DNA from: a bacterium SCSIO 12827
GTDB taxonomy: Bacteria > Pseudomonadota > Alphaproteobacteria > Rhodospirillales > Casp-alpha2
Assembly (NCBI GenBank): GCA_024397995.1
Contig: CP073746.1
Location: 1,054,001 to 1,118,000, forward strand
DNA length: 64,000 nt
Direction: 5' to 3'
The notes below the pieces were generated by a model. That model had not been told where the DNA came from. It searched no databases and worked only from the letters and a program-made list of their open reading frames with translations. Of the stretch, positions 25,442-35,814 are shown piece by piece; within the stretch, counting starts at the first letter, position 1; each line of letters opens with the position of its first letter. A program made the position numbers and the translations under genes.

Positions 25442-27271
25442 TCATGCCAAGCCCAGGCGGCTGAGTGTCTGGGTCGTCGGCTCGCCATCGGGGGTCCAGC
25501 CGCGCAGTTCGTAATATTCCGGCAGCATCTTGGCCAATTCGGCGACATGGCCTTTGCCCGCACCGCCCTTGGCTGCTTCGGTCAACACCCGTTTCGGCAG
25601 GGTATCGTCCTTGGCGGTGAAGCCGGCGGCGTTGTTGAACAGGCGTTCCAGGTTGTAGATGCGCTCACCCAGTTCCAAAAGGCGCTCGACCGTCCAATCG
25701 CCCTCGCAGGCGGCGTCGATCTGGTCGGCGTAATCGGGCGCACCCCAGGCGGCCTTGGTGAAGGTGCAGAGGCCCGAGGAATCGATGGCCGCGATGTAAT
25801 CCTGGCTGTCCTTGACGATCTTGGCCTTGCCGTCCGGCGTTACGCGCTGGAAATCGTCCTGGAACGGGGCCGCCTTCAGGTGGCAGCCCCCCCGGTTCGA
25901 GGTCGCATACCCCAGGGCCATGCCCTGCATGGCGCGGGGGTCGTAGCCGGGGAATTCCTGGCCCTTCACGACCATCGCGAATTCGGGATGGCCGTATTTT
26001 TCACAGAGCCGCAGGGCGCCCAGGCCAAGGTCCTTGCCGAAGCCCTGGGCCGTGCCGGTAACCTCGGCCGCCCAACAGAGCGCCTCCGCATTGCCGAAGG
26101 AAAAGTCGCGGCCTTCGGTTTGTTCCGTGGTGATCGCCCCTTCCATGAACAGTTCCATGGCGGCGGCAACCGTTGCGCCGAAGGAAATGGGGTCCATGCC
26201 GTGTTCGTTGCACAGGGCGGAGGCATAGGTCGCGGCCTCCACGTCCTGTACGCCGCACATGGGGCCGACGGCATAGGCGGATTCGTATTCCAGGCCGCCG
26301 GTCACGCCGGAATAGCGCGCCTTGCCCTTGATGGAGAAATGGTCCGGGTCGATCTTGGCCATGCGCCCGCAGCCGATGGAACAGGCGAAACAGGCCTTGT
26401 TGCCCTGATAGGGGGCCTCTCCGTCGGATTTGCGGACCGTGTGCTGTTTCTTCACGTTGACGTCGGCGATGTGTTCGAACTGGACCTCGCGGCAATTCAG
26501 GGTCGGCAGGGACCCATGGGCCTGGGTCACGTCCATCATGGCCATGGTCCCAAGCCCGGAATAGCGGGCGCGGGCCGGGCTGGGGTCCAGGATCTTCCGC
26601 TTTTCCCGGGTCACGTCCAGGAACCGTTTGGGATCGTTGACGGCGACGCCCGTGGTGCCGCGCACGGCGACGGCCTTCAGCAGTTTCGATCCCATCACCG
26701 CGCCGACGCCGGAGCGCCCGGCCGCGCGGTCGCGGTCGTTCATGATGCAGGCATAACGCGACAGCCCTTCGCCGGCGCCGCCGATGGAGGCGATGCGGAT
26801 CAGGGGGTCCTGATGGCGCTTCTTGATGGCGTCTTCCGTGTCCCACACGGTTTCGCCCCAGATGAAGCCCTCGGCGTCGAGGAGTTCCGCCTGACCGTCG
26901 ACGATCATCAGGTAGACCGGCTTGGCCGACTTGCCTTCGATGATGACCATATCCCAGCCGGCCTGCTTCAATTCGCCGCCGAACTGCCCGCCCGAGTTGG
27001 AGCAGGCGACGGTGCCGGTCAACGGGCCCTTGGTGACCACGGAATAGCGCCCGCCGGTGGAGGCACAGGTGCCGGTCAGCGGCCCGGTGACGAAGATCAG
27101 CTTGTTGTCGGGGCTCAAGGGATCGACCTTGGGGTCGATTTCCTCGAACAGGTACTTGGTGCCCAGGCCGCGCTGTCCCAGGTACAGCTTGACCCAGTCC
27201 ATGTTGAGCGGTTCCGGGGTACAGGTCCCCTTGGTCAGGTTCACCCGAAGCAATTTGCCATGCCAAGCCAC
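25442..27271 (-). CDS. Aldehyde:ferredoxin oxidoreductase family tungstopterin enzyme
   Basis: This 609-residue protein has the N-terminal AOR domain (GRYSVVTKGPLTG near 74-87) and the 4Fe-4S ligands Cys294, Cys297 and Cys301 (CFACSIGC), with a later cysteine in DSSGLCTF as the fourth ligand. The family contains tungsten-bispyranopterin and oxidises aldehydes or reduces acids with low-potential electrons. It forms a two-gene operon with the MoaD-like gene. No ferredoxin-like or electron-transfer subunit gene is adjacent, unlike some other operons. The substrate is unknown. Confidence 0.92.
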   Translation of the reverse strand: MAWHGKLLRVNLTKGTCTPEPLNMDWVKLYLGQRGLGTKYLFEEIDPKVDPLSPDNKLIFVTGPLTGTCASTGGRYSVVTKGPLTGTVACSNSGGQFGGELKQAGWDMVIIEGKSAKPVYLMIVDGQAELLDAEGFIWGETVWDTEDAIKKRHQDPLIRIASIGGAGEGLSRYACIMNDRDRAAGRSGVGAVMGSKLLKAVAVRGTTGVAVNDPKRFLDVTREKRKILDPSPARARYSGLGTMAMMDVTQAHGSLPTLNCREVQFEHIADVNVKKQHTVRKSDGEAPYQGNKACFACSIGCGRMAKIDPDHFSIKGKARYSGVTGGLEYESAYAVGPMCGVQDVEAATYASALCNEHGMDPISFGATVAAAMELFMEGAITTEQTEGRDFSFGNAEALCWAAEVTGTAQGFGKDLGLGALRLCEKYGHPEFAMVVKGQEFPGYDPRAMQGMALGYATSNRGGCHLKAAPFQDDFQRVTPDGKAKIVKDSQDYIAAIDSSGLCTFTKAAWGAPDYADQIDAACEGDWTVERLLELGERIYNLERLFNNAAGFTAKDDTLPKRVLTEAAKGGAGKGHVAELAKMLPEYYELRGWTPDGEPTTQTLSRLGLA

Positions 27272-27685
27272 GGTCGGTCTCCGTCATCGATGTCAGGGGC
27301 GTTGTCTTTAAGGTGTAGGCAATCCGGGCACTTGTTTCCAGTGGCAAAAGCGCCGCGATGGAGATGACGTCGCATCAACCGCGGTAAATTGGGCCGGTCA
27401 GGGCGCTGCGGGCTGTCATGGACCAATGGACCGAAGGTTGTATATGGCGAAAGTCTGGTTGTTGATCTTCTGCAATCATTGTCACATGTTGCGACGATGT
27501 TGAGGATTGATTTCCAGGAAACCTGCCGTTTTTCGGGCGTTCCGTGCGGCTTGAGAACTTCACGGCATCTCGCGGCTGATCGTCAATGACGTGTGATTTA
27601 TGACCTGTTTAAGCGAACGAATTTCGGCCGACCTGCGGTGCACAGGGAGGATGCATCACGCAATTAGGGTATCTGCTGCTCAATC
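27272..27685. other. 414-bp divergent intergenic region
   Basis: This region separates the aldehyde oxidoreductase (minus) and the hybrid kinase (plus). Short open frames at 27375-27563 and 27389-27589 overlap each other on opposite strands, lack good starts and resemble no family. Promoters for both flanking genes are expected here, but no clear operator or riboswitch was recognised. Confidence 0.5.
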
Positions 27686-30337
27686 ATGACATCCCAGACA
27701 ACCAAGGTTCTGACCTGGATCGCCAATTTGGTCGGCGCCTGCATGATCGCGGCGTTGATAGTGTTCGGTATTGTCGCGGTTGAAAAATTCCGCGTCGTCA
27801 ATGATTACTGGCGCGAATTCAACGAGAAGTCGACGGTCACCGGTCAGTTTCTACTGAAGTTGAAATCCGAATTCGGGTACGGCGGGTTCATCCATAATTT
27901 CAAGAACTACATCCTGCGGGGAGACGATCGATACGCCTTCCTGGTGGCCGACGACATTGTCAAGGTGCGGGCAACGCTTGCCCAGCTGAGGGCGGTGCTT
28001 GTGACCGAGGAGGAAAAGGCGGCCTTGGCCAAGGTCGAGGTGGTTTTCCGCGCGTATACCGACAATCTGGAAGCCGCGGAACGGCTTATTCAGGCCGGCG
28101 GCACCCCGACGAATGTCGATGCCATCGTCAGGGTCGACGACAAGCCGGCAATCGAGGGGTTTGACGAAATCGCGGCATCCTTGCGCGCACGCAGCCGTAT
28201 GACTGCGGCGAAGACGGAAGTCGAATTGAACGCCGCCATCGATTTCCTGGCCTTGGGCGGCGTGCTGATCGGGTTCATTATCCTGATTACGATCATGGTC
28301 AACCTGTTCCTGCGCCGGATCGTTTCCGACAACGCGAAAATTCAGGCCGCCGACCGGGCAAAATCCGAATTCCTCGCCAATATGAGCCACGAAATCCGCA
28401 CGCCCCTGAACGCCATCGTCGGGCTGTCCGGTTTGGCACTGCGCACGGATCTCACGGAACAGCAGCGCGACTACTTGGACAAAGTGCAGACCTCGTCCCA
28501 CTCCCTGTTGGGGATCATCAACGACATCCTCGATTTTTCCAAGATCGAGGCGGGCAAGCTTGATGTGGAGGAAATTGATTTTCAGCTCGACCGGGTGTTC
28601 GAGGATTTGTCCGATATCATGATTGCCCGGGCGTCGGACAAGCCGCTCGAAATGGCATTCCGTATCGACCCGGACACGCCGCTCGACCTGCGTGGTGACC
28701 CGTTGCGCCTGGGGCAGGTCCTGATCAACCTGACCAGCAACGCGATCAAGTTTACCGAGCACGGCGAGATTCTCGTCGAGGTCAAATTCCGGGGGCTTGA
28801 AGAAGACAAGGTGCGGCTACGGTTCGAAGTGTCCGATACCGGCATCGGCATGAACGAGGAACAGGTCGCCGGCCTGTTCCAGGCATTCAGCCAAGCCGAT
28901 GAATCGACGACCCGGCGGTTCGGCGGCACAGGTCTTGGGCTTGCCATCAGCAAGACTCTGGTCGAACTCATGGGCGGCGAGATCGGCGTGAACAGCACGC
29001 CGGGGCAGGGCAGCACGTTCTGGTTCACGGTCACGGCCAGGCGTGCGGTCGCCCCTGTTCAACGGCGTCAGCCATCGCCCGACCTGCGCGGACTTCGGGT
29101 TCTGGTCGTCGATGACAACCAGACGGCGCGGACGATTCTGAGCGAAGCGCTACAGGCCATGTCGTTCGATGCGACGGCCGTTCATTCCGGCGAGGCGGCC
29201 TTGGCGGAACTGAGCCGCTCCGTGACCGACGGCGACCCGGCACCTTATCGGTTGGTGCTTATGGACTGGTCGATGCCTGGGTTCGACGGCATCGAGACGA
29301 TGCGGGAGATCAAGAAAATCAAGGGGCTGGCAGCCTTGCCGACCGTCATCGTCGTCACCGCGTTTGGTCGGGAGCAAGTTCGGAATACAGCTCAGGAGGT
29401 TGGGGCCGAGGCGTTCCTCGTCAAGCCGGTCAACCAATCGACCCTGTTCGATACGATTATGAACATCTTCGGCAAAGAGCAGGCCGCGCCCGTGGCGGCG
29501 TTGGGCGGGCGTCGGACGGGGGCACAGGTCAGCTTAACGGGCAAACGAATTCTGCTGGCCGAGGATAACGAAATTAACCAGCTGGTTGCGATCGAAATCC
29601 TTCAGGCTGAGGGCATAATCGTAGACGTTGCCGGGAACGGTCGAGAGGCGCTGCAAATGGTCAAGGGACGGCATTATGACGCTGTTCTGATGGATATTCA
29701 GATGCCGGAGATGGACGGCTTCGAAGCAACCCAATTGATTCGCGAGGACCGGCGATTTCAACGGCTTCCGATCATCGCCATGACGGCCCATGCCATGGTC
29801 GAGGAACGGGCGAAATGTCTGGCGTCGGGTATGAACGACCATGTCGCCAAGCCGGTAGACCCTGATCTTCTGTTCGCGGCCCTGGCGAAATGGATCAGGC
29901 CTCCTGAACCATCGTCGGCGGTTGCTGATGAAGGGCAGAAGGTCAAACATCGACGCGAGGAAGATACCCCGGTCACTGTGCTGCCGGATCAGGTTGCCGG
30001 GTTTGATATGGCGGCGGCGCGCACGGCGCTTGGTAATAACGAAGCCTTGTTGGCGCGTCTGTTCGCGGATTTCCTGGCCAAGTACACGAGCTACGGAGAC
30101 AAGATCGCCGAAGCCCTGGCCGTCGGTGATAGGGAGACCGCGGAACGCACCGCCCATTCCTTGAAGGGGGTCAGCGGCACCCTGTGCGCCACGCGGGTCT
30201 ATGCGGCCGCCACCGCCGTGGATACCGCCTTGCGCGATGATCCGACGGGTGACGGAGTTCAGGATCTGCTGCGCGAATTGTCCGAAGCCCTTGACGAGGT
30301 CCGTCAATCGCTGACCGCGGTGACCGGCACGGATTGA
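27686..30337 (+). CDS. Hybrid sensor histidine kinase with two receiver domains and HPt
   Basis: This 883-residue phosphorelay protein has TM1 (about 10-32), a periplasmic helical domain, TM2 (about 187-209), HisKA with His235 (SHEIRTPLN), an HATPase domain with DTGIGM and [10 protein letters not shown], receiver 1 (Asp527 in LMDWSMPG), receiver 2 (Asp670 in [11 protein letters not shown]) and a C-terminal HPt with His824 (HSLKG). There is no HAMP or PAS domain. The layout resembles BarA/EvgS-type kinases that pass phosphate to a separate response regulator, which is not adjacent. The Shine-Dalgarno sequence is weak. Confidence 0.94.
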   Translation: MTSQTTKVLTWIANLVGACMIAALIVFGIVAVEKFRVVNDYWREFNEKSTVTGQFLLKLKSEFGYGGFIHNFKNYILRGDDRYAFLVADDIVKVRATLAQLRAVLVTEEEKAALAKVEVVFRAYTDNLEAAERLIQAGGTPTNVDAIVRVDDKPAIEGFDEIAASLRARSRMTAAKTEVELNAAIDFLALGGVLIGFIILITIMVNLFLRRIVSDNAKIQAADRAKSEFLANMSHEIRTPLNAIVGLSGLALRTDLTEQQRDYLDKVQTSSHSLLGIINDILDFSKIEAGKLDVEEIDFQLDRVFEDLSDIMIARASDKPLEMAFRIDPDTPLDLRGDPLRLGQVLINLTSNAIKFTEHGEILVEVKFRGLEEDKVRLRFEVSDTGIGMNEEQVAGLFQAFSQADESTTRRFGGTGLGLAISKTLVELMGGEIGVNSTPGQGSTFWFTVTARRAVAPVQRRQPSPDLRGLRVLVVDDNQTARTILSEALQAMSFDATAVHSGEAALAELSRSVTDGDPAPYRLVLMDWSMPGFDGIETMREIKKIKGLAALPTVIVVTAFGREQVRNTAQEVGAEAFLVKPVNQSTLFDTIMNIFGKEQAAPVAALGGRRTGAQVSLTGKRILLAEDNEINQLVAIEILQAEGIIVDVAGNGREALQMVKGRHYDAVLMDIQMPEMDGFEATQLIREDRRFQRLPIIAMTAHAMVEERAKCLASGMNDHVAKPVDPDLLFAALAKWIRPPEPSSAVADEGQKVKHRREEDTPVTVLPDQVAGFDMAAARTALGNNEALLARLFADFLAKYTSYGDKIAEALAVGDRETAERTAHSLKGVSGTLCATRVYAAATAVDTALRDDPTGDGVQDLLRELSEALDEVRQSLTAVTGTD

Positions 30338-30339
30338 CC

Positions 30340-30352
30340 GCCGCTTTGCGGC
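30340..30352. terminator. Short hairpin between convergent genes
   Basis: GCCGC-TTT-GCGGC forms a small hairpin in the 27-bp gap between the hybrid kinase and malic enzyme stops. There is no T-tract. It may help end transcription in both directions, but the evidence is weak. Confidence 0.25.
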
Positions 30353-30364
30353 AGCCTCACCAGG

Positions 30365-32644
30365 TCAGATCAGGCGGCGGCGGATCTGGGCGTCGACCAC
30401 GGCCAGGGCGGCCATGTTGACGATGCCGCGCGCGGTCACGGCGCTGGTCAGCACATGGGCCGGCATGTCCGTTCCGATCAGGATGGGGCCGATGGGCAGG
30501 CCGTTGTCCAGCGACTTCAAAAGGTTGAAGGCGCTGTTGGCGGCTTCGCGGTCGGGAAACACCAGAAGATTGGCCATGCCCTTGAGCCGCGAATTGGGGA
30601 ACACGCGATTGCGCACATCCTCGTTAATGGCGGCGTCGGCCTGCATTTCGCCCTCGACCTCCAGGTCGGGGGCCTGTTCACGAACCATGCGAAGCGCGTC
30701 CCGCATCTTGCGGGCGCAGGGTGAGTCGTCGGCGCCGAAGTTGGAATGGGACAACAGCGCGATCTTGGGCGTTTCGCCGAAGCTTTGCACGAACTCCGCC
30801 GACAGCAGGGTCATCTCCGCCAATTCCTCGGCCGAGGGATCGGGGGTCACCTGGGTATCGACCAGAAAGAACGTGCCCTTGGGCAGTAGAAGGACGCTGA
30901 GTGCCGAGACGTCGCGCACACCCGGGGCCTTGCCGACCACGTCCATCATATAGCGCAGGTGATAGTCGTAGCGCCCGATGACGCCACACAGCATGGCGTC
31001 GGCTTCGCCGCGTTTCAGCATGGTCGCCGCGATCACCGTGTTGTTGGTGCGCACGATCTGGCGCGCGGCCCCCGGCGACACGCCCTTGCGTTCCATCAGC
31101 GCGTGATAGCTGCGCCAATAGGCCTCGTAGCGGGGGTCATTCTCCGGATTGCAGATTTCGAAATCCTTCTCCGGCTGAATGCGCAGGCCTAAGCGCTCGA
31201 TACGCATTTCGATCACGTCGGGCCGGCCGATCAGGATCGGCTTGGCGATGCCTTCGTCGACGAGAACCTGGGTCGCGCGCAGCACCCGGTGGCTTTCGCC
31301 CTCGGCCAGGACCAGGCGTTTGGGATCCTGCTTGGCGCGCTCGAAGATCGGCTTCATCAGCATGCCGGAGCGGAACACGAACTGTTCCAGCTTGTCGCGG
31401 TAGGCCTCGAAATCTGAAATCGGGTGCTTGGCGACGCCCGAATCCATGGCCGCCTTGGCGACGGCGGTGGCGACCTCGACGATCAAGCGCATGTCAAAAG
31501 GTTTGGGCAGCAGGTATTCGGGGCCGAATCGCAGGTCCTCGCCCGAATAGGTGCGGGCCACGGTTTCCGAGCTTTCGGCCATGGTCAGGTCGGCGATGGC
31601 CTTGACCGCCGCCAGCTTCATTTCCTCGTTGATGGTCGTCGCCCCGCAATCAAGGGCGCCCCGGAAGATGAAGGGGAAGCAGAGCACGTTGTTGACCTGG
31701 TTGGGATAATCCGATCGGCCGGTGCAGATGATGGCCTGCGGGTTTGCGGCGCGCGCATCCTCGGGCAGGATTTCCGGATCGGGGTTGGCCAGCGCCATGA
31801 TGAACGGCCGCTCGGCCATGGTTTCGACCATTTCCTTCTTCAGGATGCCGGGGGCCGACAACCCTAAGAACACGTCGGCGCCACGCACGGCCTCGGCCAG
31901 GGTGCGGGCATTGGTTTTGGCCGCGTATTCGGCCTTTTGGTCGGTCATCTCCTCGGTGCGACCCTCAAACACCACGCCGACATGGTCGACCAGGGTGATG
32001 TTTTCGCGCTTCAGGCCCATGGAGACCATCAGGTTCAGGCAGGCGATACCGGCGGCGCCGCCACCCGTGGACACCACCTTGACCTTCGAAATGTCCTTGC
32101 CGACCAGGCGCAGGCCGTTGGTCAGCGCGGCGCAGACGACGATCGCGGTGCCGTGCTGGTCGTCGTGGAACACGGGAATCCCCATGCGTGCCTTCAGTTT
32201 CTGTTCCAGGATGAAACAGTCGGGCGACTTGAAGTCTTCCAGATTGATAGCGCCGAAGGTCGGTTCCATGGCGGCGATGATGTCGACCAGCTTTTCCGGA
32301 TCGGTTTCGTTCAGTTCGATATCGAACACGTTGATCCCGGCGAACTTCTTGAACAGGACGGCCTTGCCCTCCATCACCGGCTTGGACGCCAGGCCGCCGA
32401 TGTTGCCCAGGCCCAGAACGGCGCTGCCGTTGGAGATCACGGCAACCAGGTTTTGGCGGCCGGTCAGCTTGGCGACCTGTTCGGGGTCTTCCTTGATGGC
32501 CAGGCAGGCAAAGGCGACGCCCGGCGAGTAGGCCAGAGCCAGATCGCTCTGTGTCGCCAAGGGTTTTGTGGGGGTGATTTCCAATTTTCCGGGTACGGGC
32601 TCCGCGTGAAAACGAAGCGCCCGTTCCTTCAGGGTGTCATCCAT
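30365..32644 (-). CDS. maeB: NADP-dependent malic enzyme with phosphotransacetylase-like C-terminus
   Basis: This 759-residue MaeB-type protein has an N-terminal malic enzyme domain (about 1-430) with HDDQHGTAIVVCAALTNGL and the nucleotide-binding STGGGAAGIACLNL. Its C-terminal domain (about 430-759) is homologous to phosphotransacetylase. It oxidatively decarboxylates malate to pyruvate with NADP. The C-terminal domain is known in this family to be regulatory and to respond to acetyl-CoA rather than catalytic. AGAGG precedes the ATG. It is divergent from the glycerophosphodiesterase gene and convergent with the hybrid kinase. Confidence 0.95.
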   Translation of the reverse strand: MDDTLKERALRFHAEPVPGKLEITPTKPLATQSDLALAYSPGVAFACLAIKEDPEQVAKLTGRQNLVAVISNGSAVLGLGNIGGLASKPVMEGKAVLFKKFAGINVFDIELNETDPEKLVDIIAAMEPTFGAINLEDFKSPDCFILEQKLKARMGIPVFHDDQHGTAIVVCAALTNGLRLVGKDISKVKVVSTGGGAAGIACLNLMVSMGLKRENITLVDHVGVVFEGRTEEMTDQKAEYAAKTNARTLAEAVRGADVFLGLSAPGILKKEMVETMAERPFIMALANPDPEILPEDARAANPQAIICTGRSDYPNQVNNVLCFPFIFRGALDCGATTINEEMKLAAVKAIADLTMAESSETVARTYSGEDLRFGPEYLLPKPFDMRLIVEVATAVAKAAMDSGVAKHPISDFEAYRDKLEQFVFRSGMLMKPIFERAKQDPKRLVLAEGESHRVLRATQVLVDEGIAKPILIGRPDVIEMRIERLGLRIQPEKDFEICNPENDPRYEAYWRSYHALMERKGVSPGAARQIVRTNNTVIAATMLKRGEADAMLCGVIGRYDYHLRYMMDVVGKAPGVRDVSALSVLLLPKGTFFLVDTQVTPDPSAEELAEMTLLSAEFVQSFGETPKIALLSHSNFGADDSPCARKMRDALRMVREQAPDLEVEGEMQADAAINEDVRNRVFPNSRLKGMANLLVFPDREAANSAFNLLKSLDNGLPIGPILIGTDMPAHVLTSAVTARGIVNMAALAVVDAQIRRRLI

Positions 32645-32750
32645 CCCAAACCTCTTTTCTTATTCATTACGTGTTGATTGCGAGAAAGGTCTTGTAAGAC
32701 TGCTCGCTGATCGGCAGAAAGACAACGAATTTCATGTTAGGGGTCCTCCC

Positions 32751-33506
32751 TTGAACGCCGACCACCGCCTTGAGCCCAATGCCGTGCTGCCAAAGGTCAT
32801 CGGTCACCGTGGTGCTGCCGGCCATGCGCCGGAAAACACCCTGTCCAGCCTGCGCAAGGCCCATGAACTGGGCGCGACTTGGGTTGAATTCGACGTCATG
32901 CTGACGGCCGAAGGCACCCCCGTCTTGATCCACGACGAAACCCTGGGGCGCACGACCGATGGTAAGGGGCGCCTGACCGATCATCGCTGGGAAGACCTGC
33001 GCGGCCTCGACGCCGGGGCTTGGTTCGGTTCGGCGTTTCGGGGGGAACGCGTGCCGTCCTTGCATCAAGCCCTGGCCGTGCTTGGGCATCTGGGGCTCGG
33101 CGCCAACGTGGAAATAAAGCCGGCCAACGATCAGGACGCAACCACGGGTGTCATCGTTGCGAAGACCCTGCAGGAAAGCTGGCCGGCGAATCTTCCGGCC
33201 CCCTTGTTGTCGAGTTTTTCCGAAAAGGCCCTGACCGCGGCCGCCGATCAGGCGCCGGAATTTCCCCGCGCCCTTTTGGTGGGCAAGGTTCCTGACGATT
33301 GGCAGGCACGCTGCGATTCGCTGGGGGCCACGGGGCTGCACGCCGGCGCCCGGCATCTGATCGAGAAACAGGCGCGGCGCGTCATCGACGCGGGCTATGC
33401 GCTCCGCGTCTATACGGTCAACGACCAGGCCCTGGCGGACCGTCTTTTCGCCTGGGGCGCGGAAAGCGTGTTCAGCGATTATCCGGATAGGATAACCCCA
33501 CCATGA
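32751..33506 (+). CDS. Glycerophosphodiester phosphodiesterase family protein
   Basis: This protein of about 251 residues has the GDPD TIM-barrel signatures: IGHRGAAGHAPENTL with HR and Glu, EFDVMLTAEGTPVLIHD with the metal Glu/Asp and catalytic His, and a closing VYTVNDQ. It hydrolyses glycerophosphodiesters to glycerol-3-phosphate and an alcohol. The TTG at 32751 with AGGGG upstream is preferred. A frame start at 32634 would overlap the malic enzyme start and add 39 unconserved residues. It has no signal peptide from this start, so a cytoplasmic UgpQ-like role is likely. It is followed by an EamA exporter. Confidence 0.85.
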   Translation: MNADHRLEPNAVLPKVIGHRGAAGHAPENTLSSLRKAHELGATWVEFDVMLTAEGTPVLIHDETLGRTTDGKGRLTDHRWEDLRGLDAGAWFGSAFRGERVPSLHQALAVLGHLGLGANVEIKPANDQDATTGVIVAKTLQESWPANLPAPLLSSFSEKALTAAADQAPEFPRALLVGKVPDDWQARCDSLGATGLHAGARHLIEKQARRVIDAGYALRVYTVNDQALADRLFAWGAESVFSDYPDRITPP

Positions 33507-33540
33507 CGGTCGGCGGCTGGGTGTCGGCGGGGGTCTGCTG

Positions 33541-34488
33541 ATGGCGATCATGTCGGCCATGCAGGGTTCCACGGCGCCAGGCCGCGCCATCGCGCTGGCG
33601 GTCGCCGGCGGCGCGCTTCTGACCATTTCCGATGCGGGCCTGAAGTATCTGGCGGGTGATCTGCCGCCGGGTCAGATCATGTTCATCCGCGGCGTCATCG
33701 CCGGGTTTGCCTTGATCATGGCGACTTTGGGAACACGCGGGGCGGCGGCGCTCAAACCCCAGAAATGGGGGCTGCACGCGGCGCGGGGCCTGATGGCGGC
33801 CGTGGCAACCTTCACCTATCTGGTCGGCATCGGCAGCCTGCCGCTGGCCACCGCAACCTCGATCCTGTTCGCCAGCCCGATCCTGCTGACGGCCATGGCG
33901 CCGGTGTTTATCGGCGAGAATGTCGGCTGGCGGCGTTGGTTGGCGGTCATCGTCGGGTTCATCGGCGTGCTGATCATCGTGCGGCCGGCGGGCGACGCCT
34001 TCCAGTGGGCCGCGGTGATGATCCTGCTGGCGGCGTTCGGCGAATCGGTCCGCGACCTGATCACCCGGGGGGCATCCGGGCGCGAGACGACGCATTCGAT
34101 GCTGTTCTCGATGATGGTGGTGGTCGGCCTGGCGGGGCTGTTCGTGCCACCCTACGACTGGCCGCCGCTGTCGGGCGAACACTGGCTGATGATCATCATG
34201 GCCAGTCTGATCTGGACCTCGGCCCATTTCCTGTTGATCGAGGCGTTTCAGTTTGGTGAGGCGGCATTGCTCGCCCCCTTCCGCTACTGCAACCTGTTCT
34301 TCGCGGCGATTCTGGGATTCCTCATCTGGGGCGACCTGCCGGATTGGCTGACCTGGGCGGGCAGTGTGGTGATCATTTCCTCGGGCCTGTACATTCTGCA
34401 CCGCGAGGTTCTGCGCAGGGCCCCGGTGATGGCCGCCGACCCGGTGCACGACACACCGACGGATGACGACGGAGTGCCGCCGCGATGA
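33541..34488 (+). CDS. EamA/DMT family transporter
   Basis: This 315-residue membrane protein has about ten TM segments in two EamA repeats, the drug/metabolite transporter fold. Its opening (QGSTAPGRAI) and IMFIRGV segment closely match those of the EamA gene at 35815, so the two are duplicates. The 3' end overlaps the next gene by 4 bp (ATGA). No strong RBS is visible and a second ATG exists at 33550. The substrate is unknown; members export amino acids or metabolites. Confidence 0.9.
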   Translation: MAIMSAMQGSTAPGRAIALAVAGGALLTISDAGLKYLAGDLPPGQIMFIRGVIAGFALIMATLGTRGAAALKPQKWGLHAARGLMAAVATFTYLVGIGSLPLATATSILFASPILLTAMAPVFIGENVGWRRWLAVIVGFIGVLIIVRPAGDAFQWAAVMILLAAFGESVRDLITRGASGRETTHSMLFSMMVVVGLAGLFVPPYDWPPLSGEHWLMIIMASLIWTSAHFLLIEAFQFGEAALLAPFRYCNLFFAAILGFLIWGDLPDWLTWAGSVVIISSGLYILHREVLRRAPVMAADPVHDTPTDDDGVPPR

Positions 34489-35780
34489 ACGTCATCTTCC
34501 TTGCCATCGTCGCCGTCGCCTTCGTCATGGGTGCCGTGCGCCAAGTCGTCTGGGACGGTGTTGGCGAAGCGCCCATGGCGCTGCTTGGAAAATCCATGAT
34601 CGACGCCGCCGGCGGCGCGGTGACCCTTGCCATCGGTTTGGTCGGCGTGATGGCCCTGTTCCTAGGCCTGATGAAGGTGGCGGAAGAAGGCGGCCTGCTG
34701 CGCATCATCGCCAAGGTCCTGCGCCCGCTCATGGTCCGCCTGTTTCCCGAGGTGCCCGCCGACCATCCGGCAATGGGCTCGATGATCCTCAACATGTCGG
34801 CCAACGCGCTCGGCCTCGGCAACGCGGCGACGCCGTTCGGCATCCGCGCCATGCAGCAACTGGATGAACTCAATCCCCACAAGGGCACGGCGACCAACGC
34901 CATGGCCCTGTTCCTGGCCATCAACACCTCGTCAGTCACGCTGTTGCCCACGGGCGTCATCGCGCTGCGCGCCGCCGCCGGGTCCACGGATCCAGCCGGG
35001 ATCGTGCCGACCACCCTGTTCGCGACCATCTGTTCGACCGCCATTGCCATTATCACGGCCAAACTTTTGGCCCCTTATTTCGCCGTGTCGGCCGTCGCCG
35101 GGGACGGGGGGGAAGCCTCCGCACCGACCGAGGAAGCGATGCTGGAGGCGACGGAAGACATGGGCGGTGCCGGGTCGGATGCCTATCCGCTTTGGGTGTC
35201 GGTGACGGCGCTGATGACGGTCGGTGCCCTGGTGCCGCTGACCGTCGTCTATGGACGCGAGATCGCGCCCTGGATCATCCCCGGCCTGATGGTGGCGCTG
35301 CTTGGTTTCGGCGCGGCCAAGCGGGTCGCGGTCTATGAATGCTTCGTCGAGGGTGCCAAGGACGGCTTCAACGTGGCGCTACGCATCATTCCCTATCTGG
35401 TGGCGATCCTGACCGCCGTCGCCATGTTCCGGGCGTCCGGCGCCATGGACGCGGTCGTGGGGCCGCTCGGTGGTCTCACCGAAATGATCGGGCTGCCGGC
35501 GGAAGCCCTGCCCATGGCGCTGCTGCGTCCGCTGTCGGGCTCGGGGGCCTACGGCGTGCTGGCGTCGATCATTCAGGACCCGGCCCATGGTCCGGACAGT
35601 CTCGTCGGTTATCTGGTGTCGACCTTCCAGGGGTCGACGGAAACCACCTTCTACGTCCTTGCCGTCTATTTCGGCGCGGTCGGCATCCGCCGCATCCGCC
35701 ATGCTCTGTTCGCGGCCCTTGTGGCCGATGTGGTGGGCATCGGCGCCGCCGTGTTCATCGTCAATCAACTCTACGGTTAG
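34485..35780 (+). CDS. Nucleoside recognition (Gate) domain protein, SpmA-SpmB fusion
   Basis: This 431-residue membrane protein matches the fused spore maturation protein A/B family, with two Gate domains. The first holds MILNMSANALGLGNAATPFGI near 102 and the second starts near 270. Members occur in non-sporulating Proteobacteria, where they are probably transporters of unknown substrate. It overlaps the upstream EamA stop by 4 bp and lies 34 bp before a second EamA gene, so these three genes likely form an operon. Confidence 0.88.
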   Translation: MNVIFLAIVAVAFVMGAVRQVVWDGVGEAPMALLGKSMIDAAGGAVTLAIGLVGVMALFLGLMKVAEEGGLLRIIAKVLRPLMVRLFPEVPADHPAMGSMILNMSANALGLGNAATPFGIRAMQQLDELNPHKGTATNAMALFLAINTSSVTLLPTGVIALRAAAGSTDPAGIVPTTLFATICSTAIAIITAKLLAPYFAVSAVAGDGGEASAPTEEAMLEATEDMGGAGSDAYPLWVSVTALMTVGALVPLTVVYGREIAPWIIPGLMVALLGFGAAKRVAVYECFVEGAKDGFNVALRIIPYLVAILTAVAMFRASGAMDAVVGPLGGLTEMIGLPAEALPMALLRPLSGSGAYGVLASIIQDPAHGPDSLVGYLVSTFQGSTETTFYVLAVYFGAVGIRRIRHALFAALVADVVGIGAAVFIVNQLYG

Positions 35781-35814
35781 CGGAATACGCCGAACCCAAC
35801 GAAGGGTCCCGACC

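Noticed and set aside
25289-27367. A 692-residue plus-strand frame opposite the aldehyde oxidoreductase
   Set aside because: It is antisense to a gene with clear Fe-S cysteines and the composition is shadow-like.
27375-27589. Two short overlapping frames in the divergent region
   Set aside because: They lack ribosome binding sites and family matches and overlap on opposite strands.
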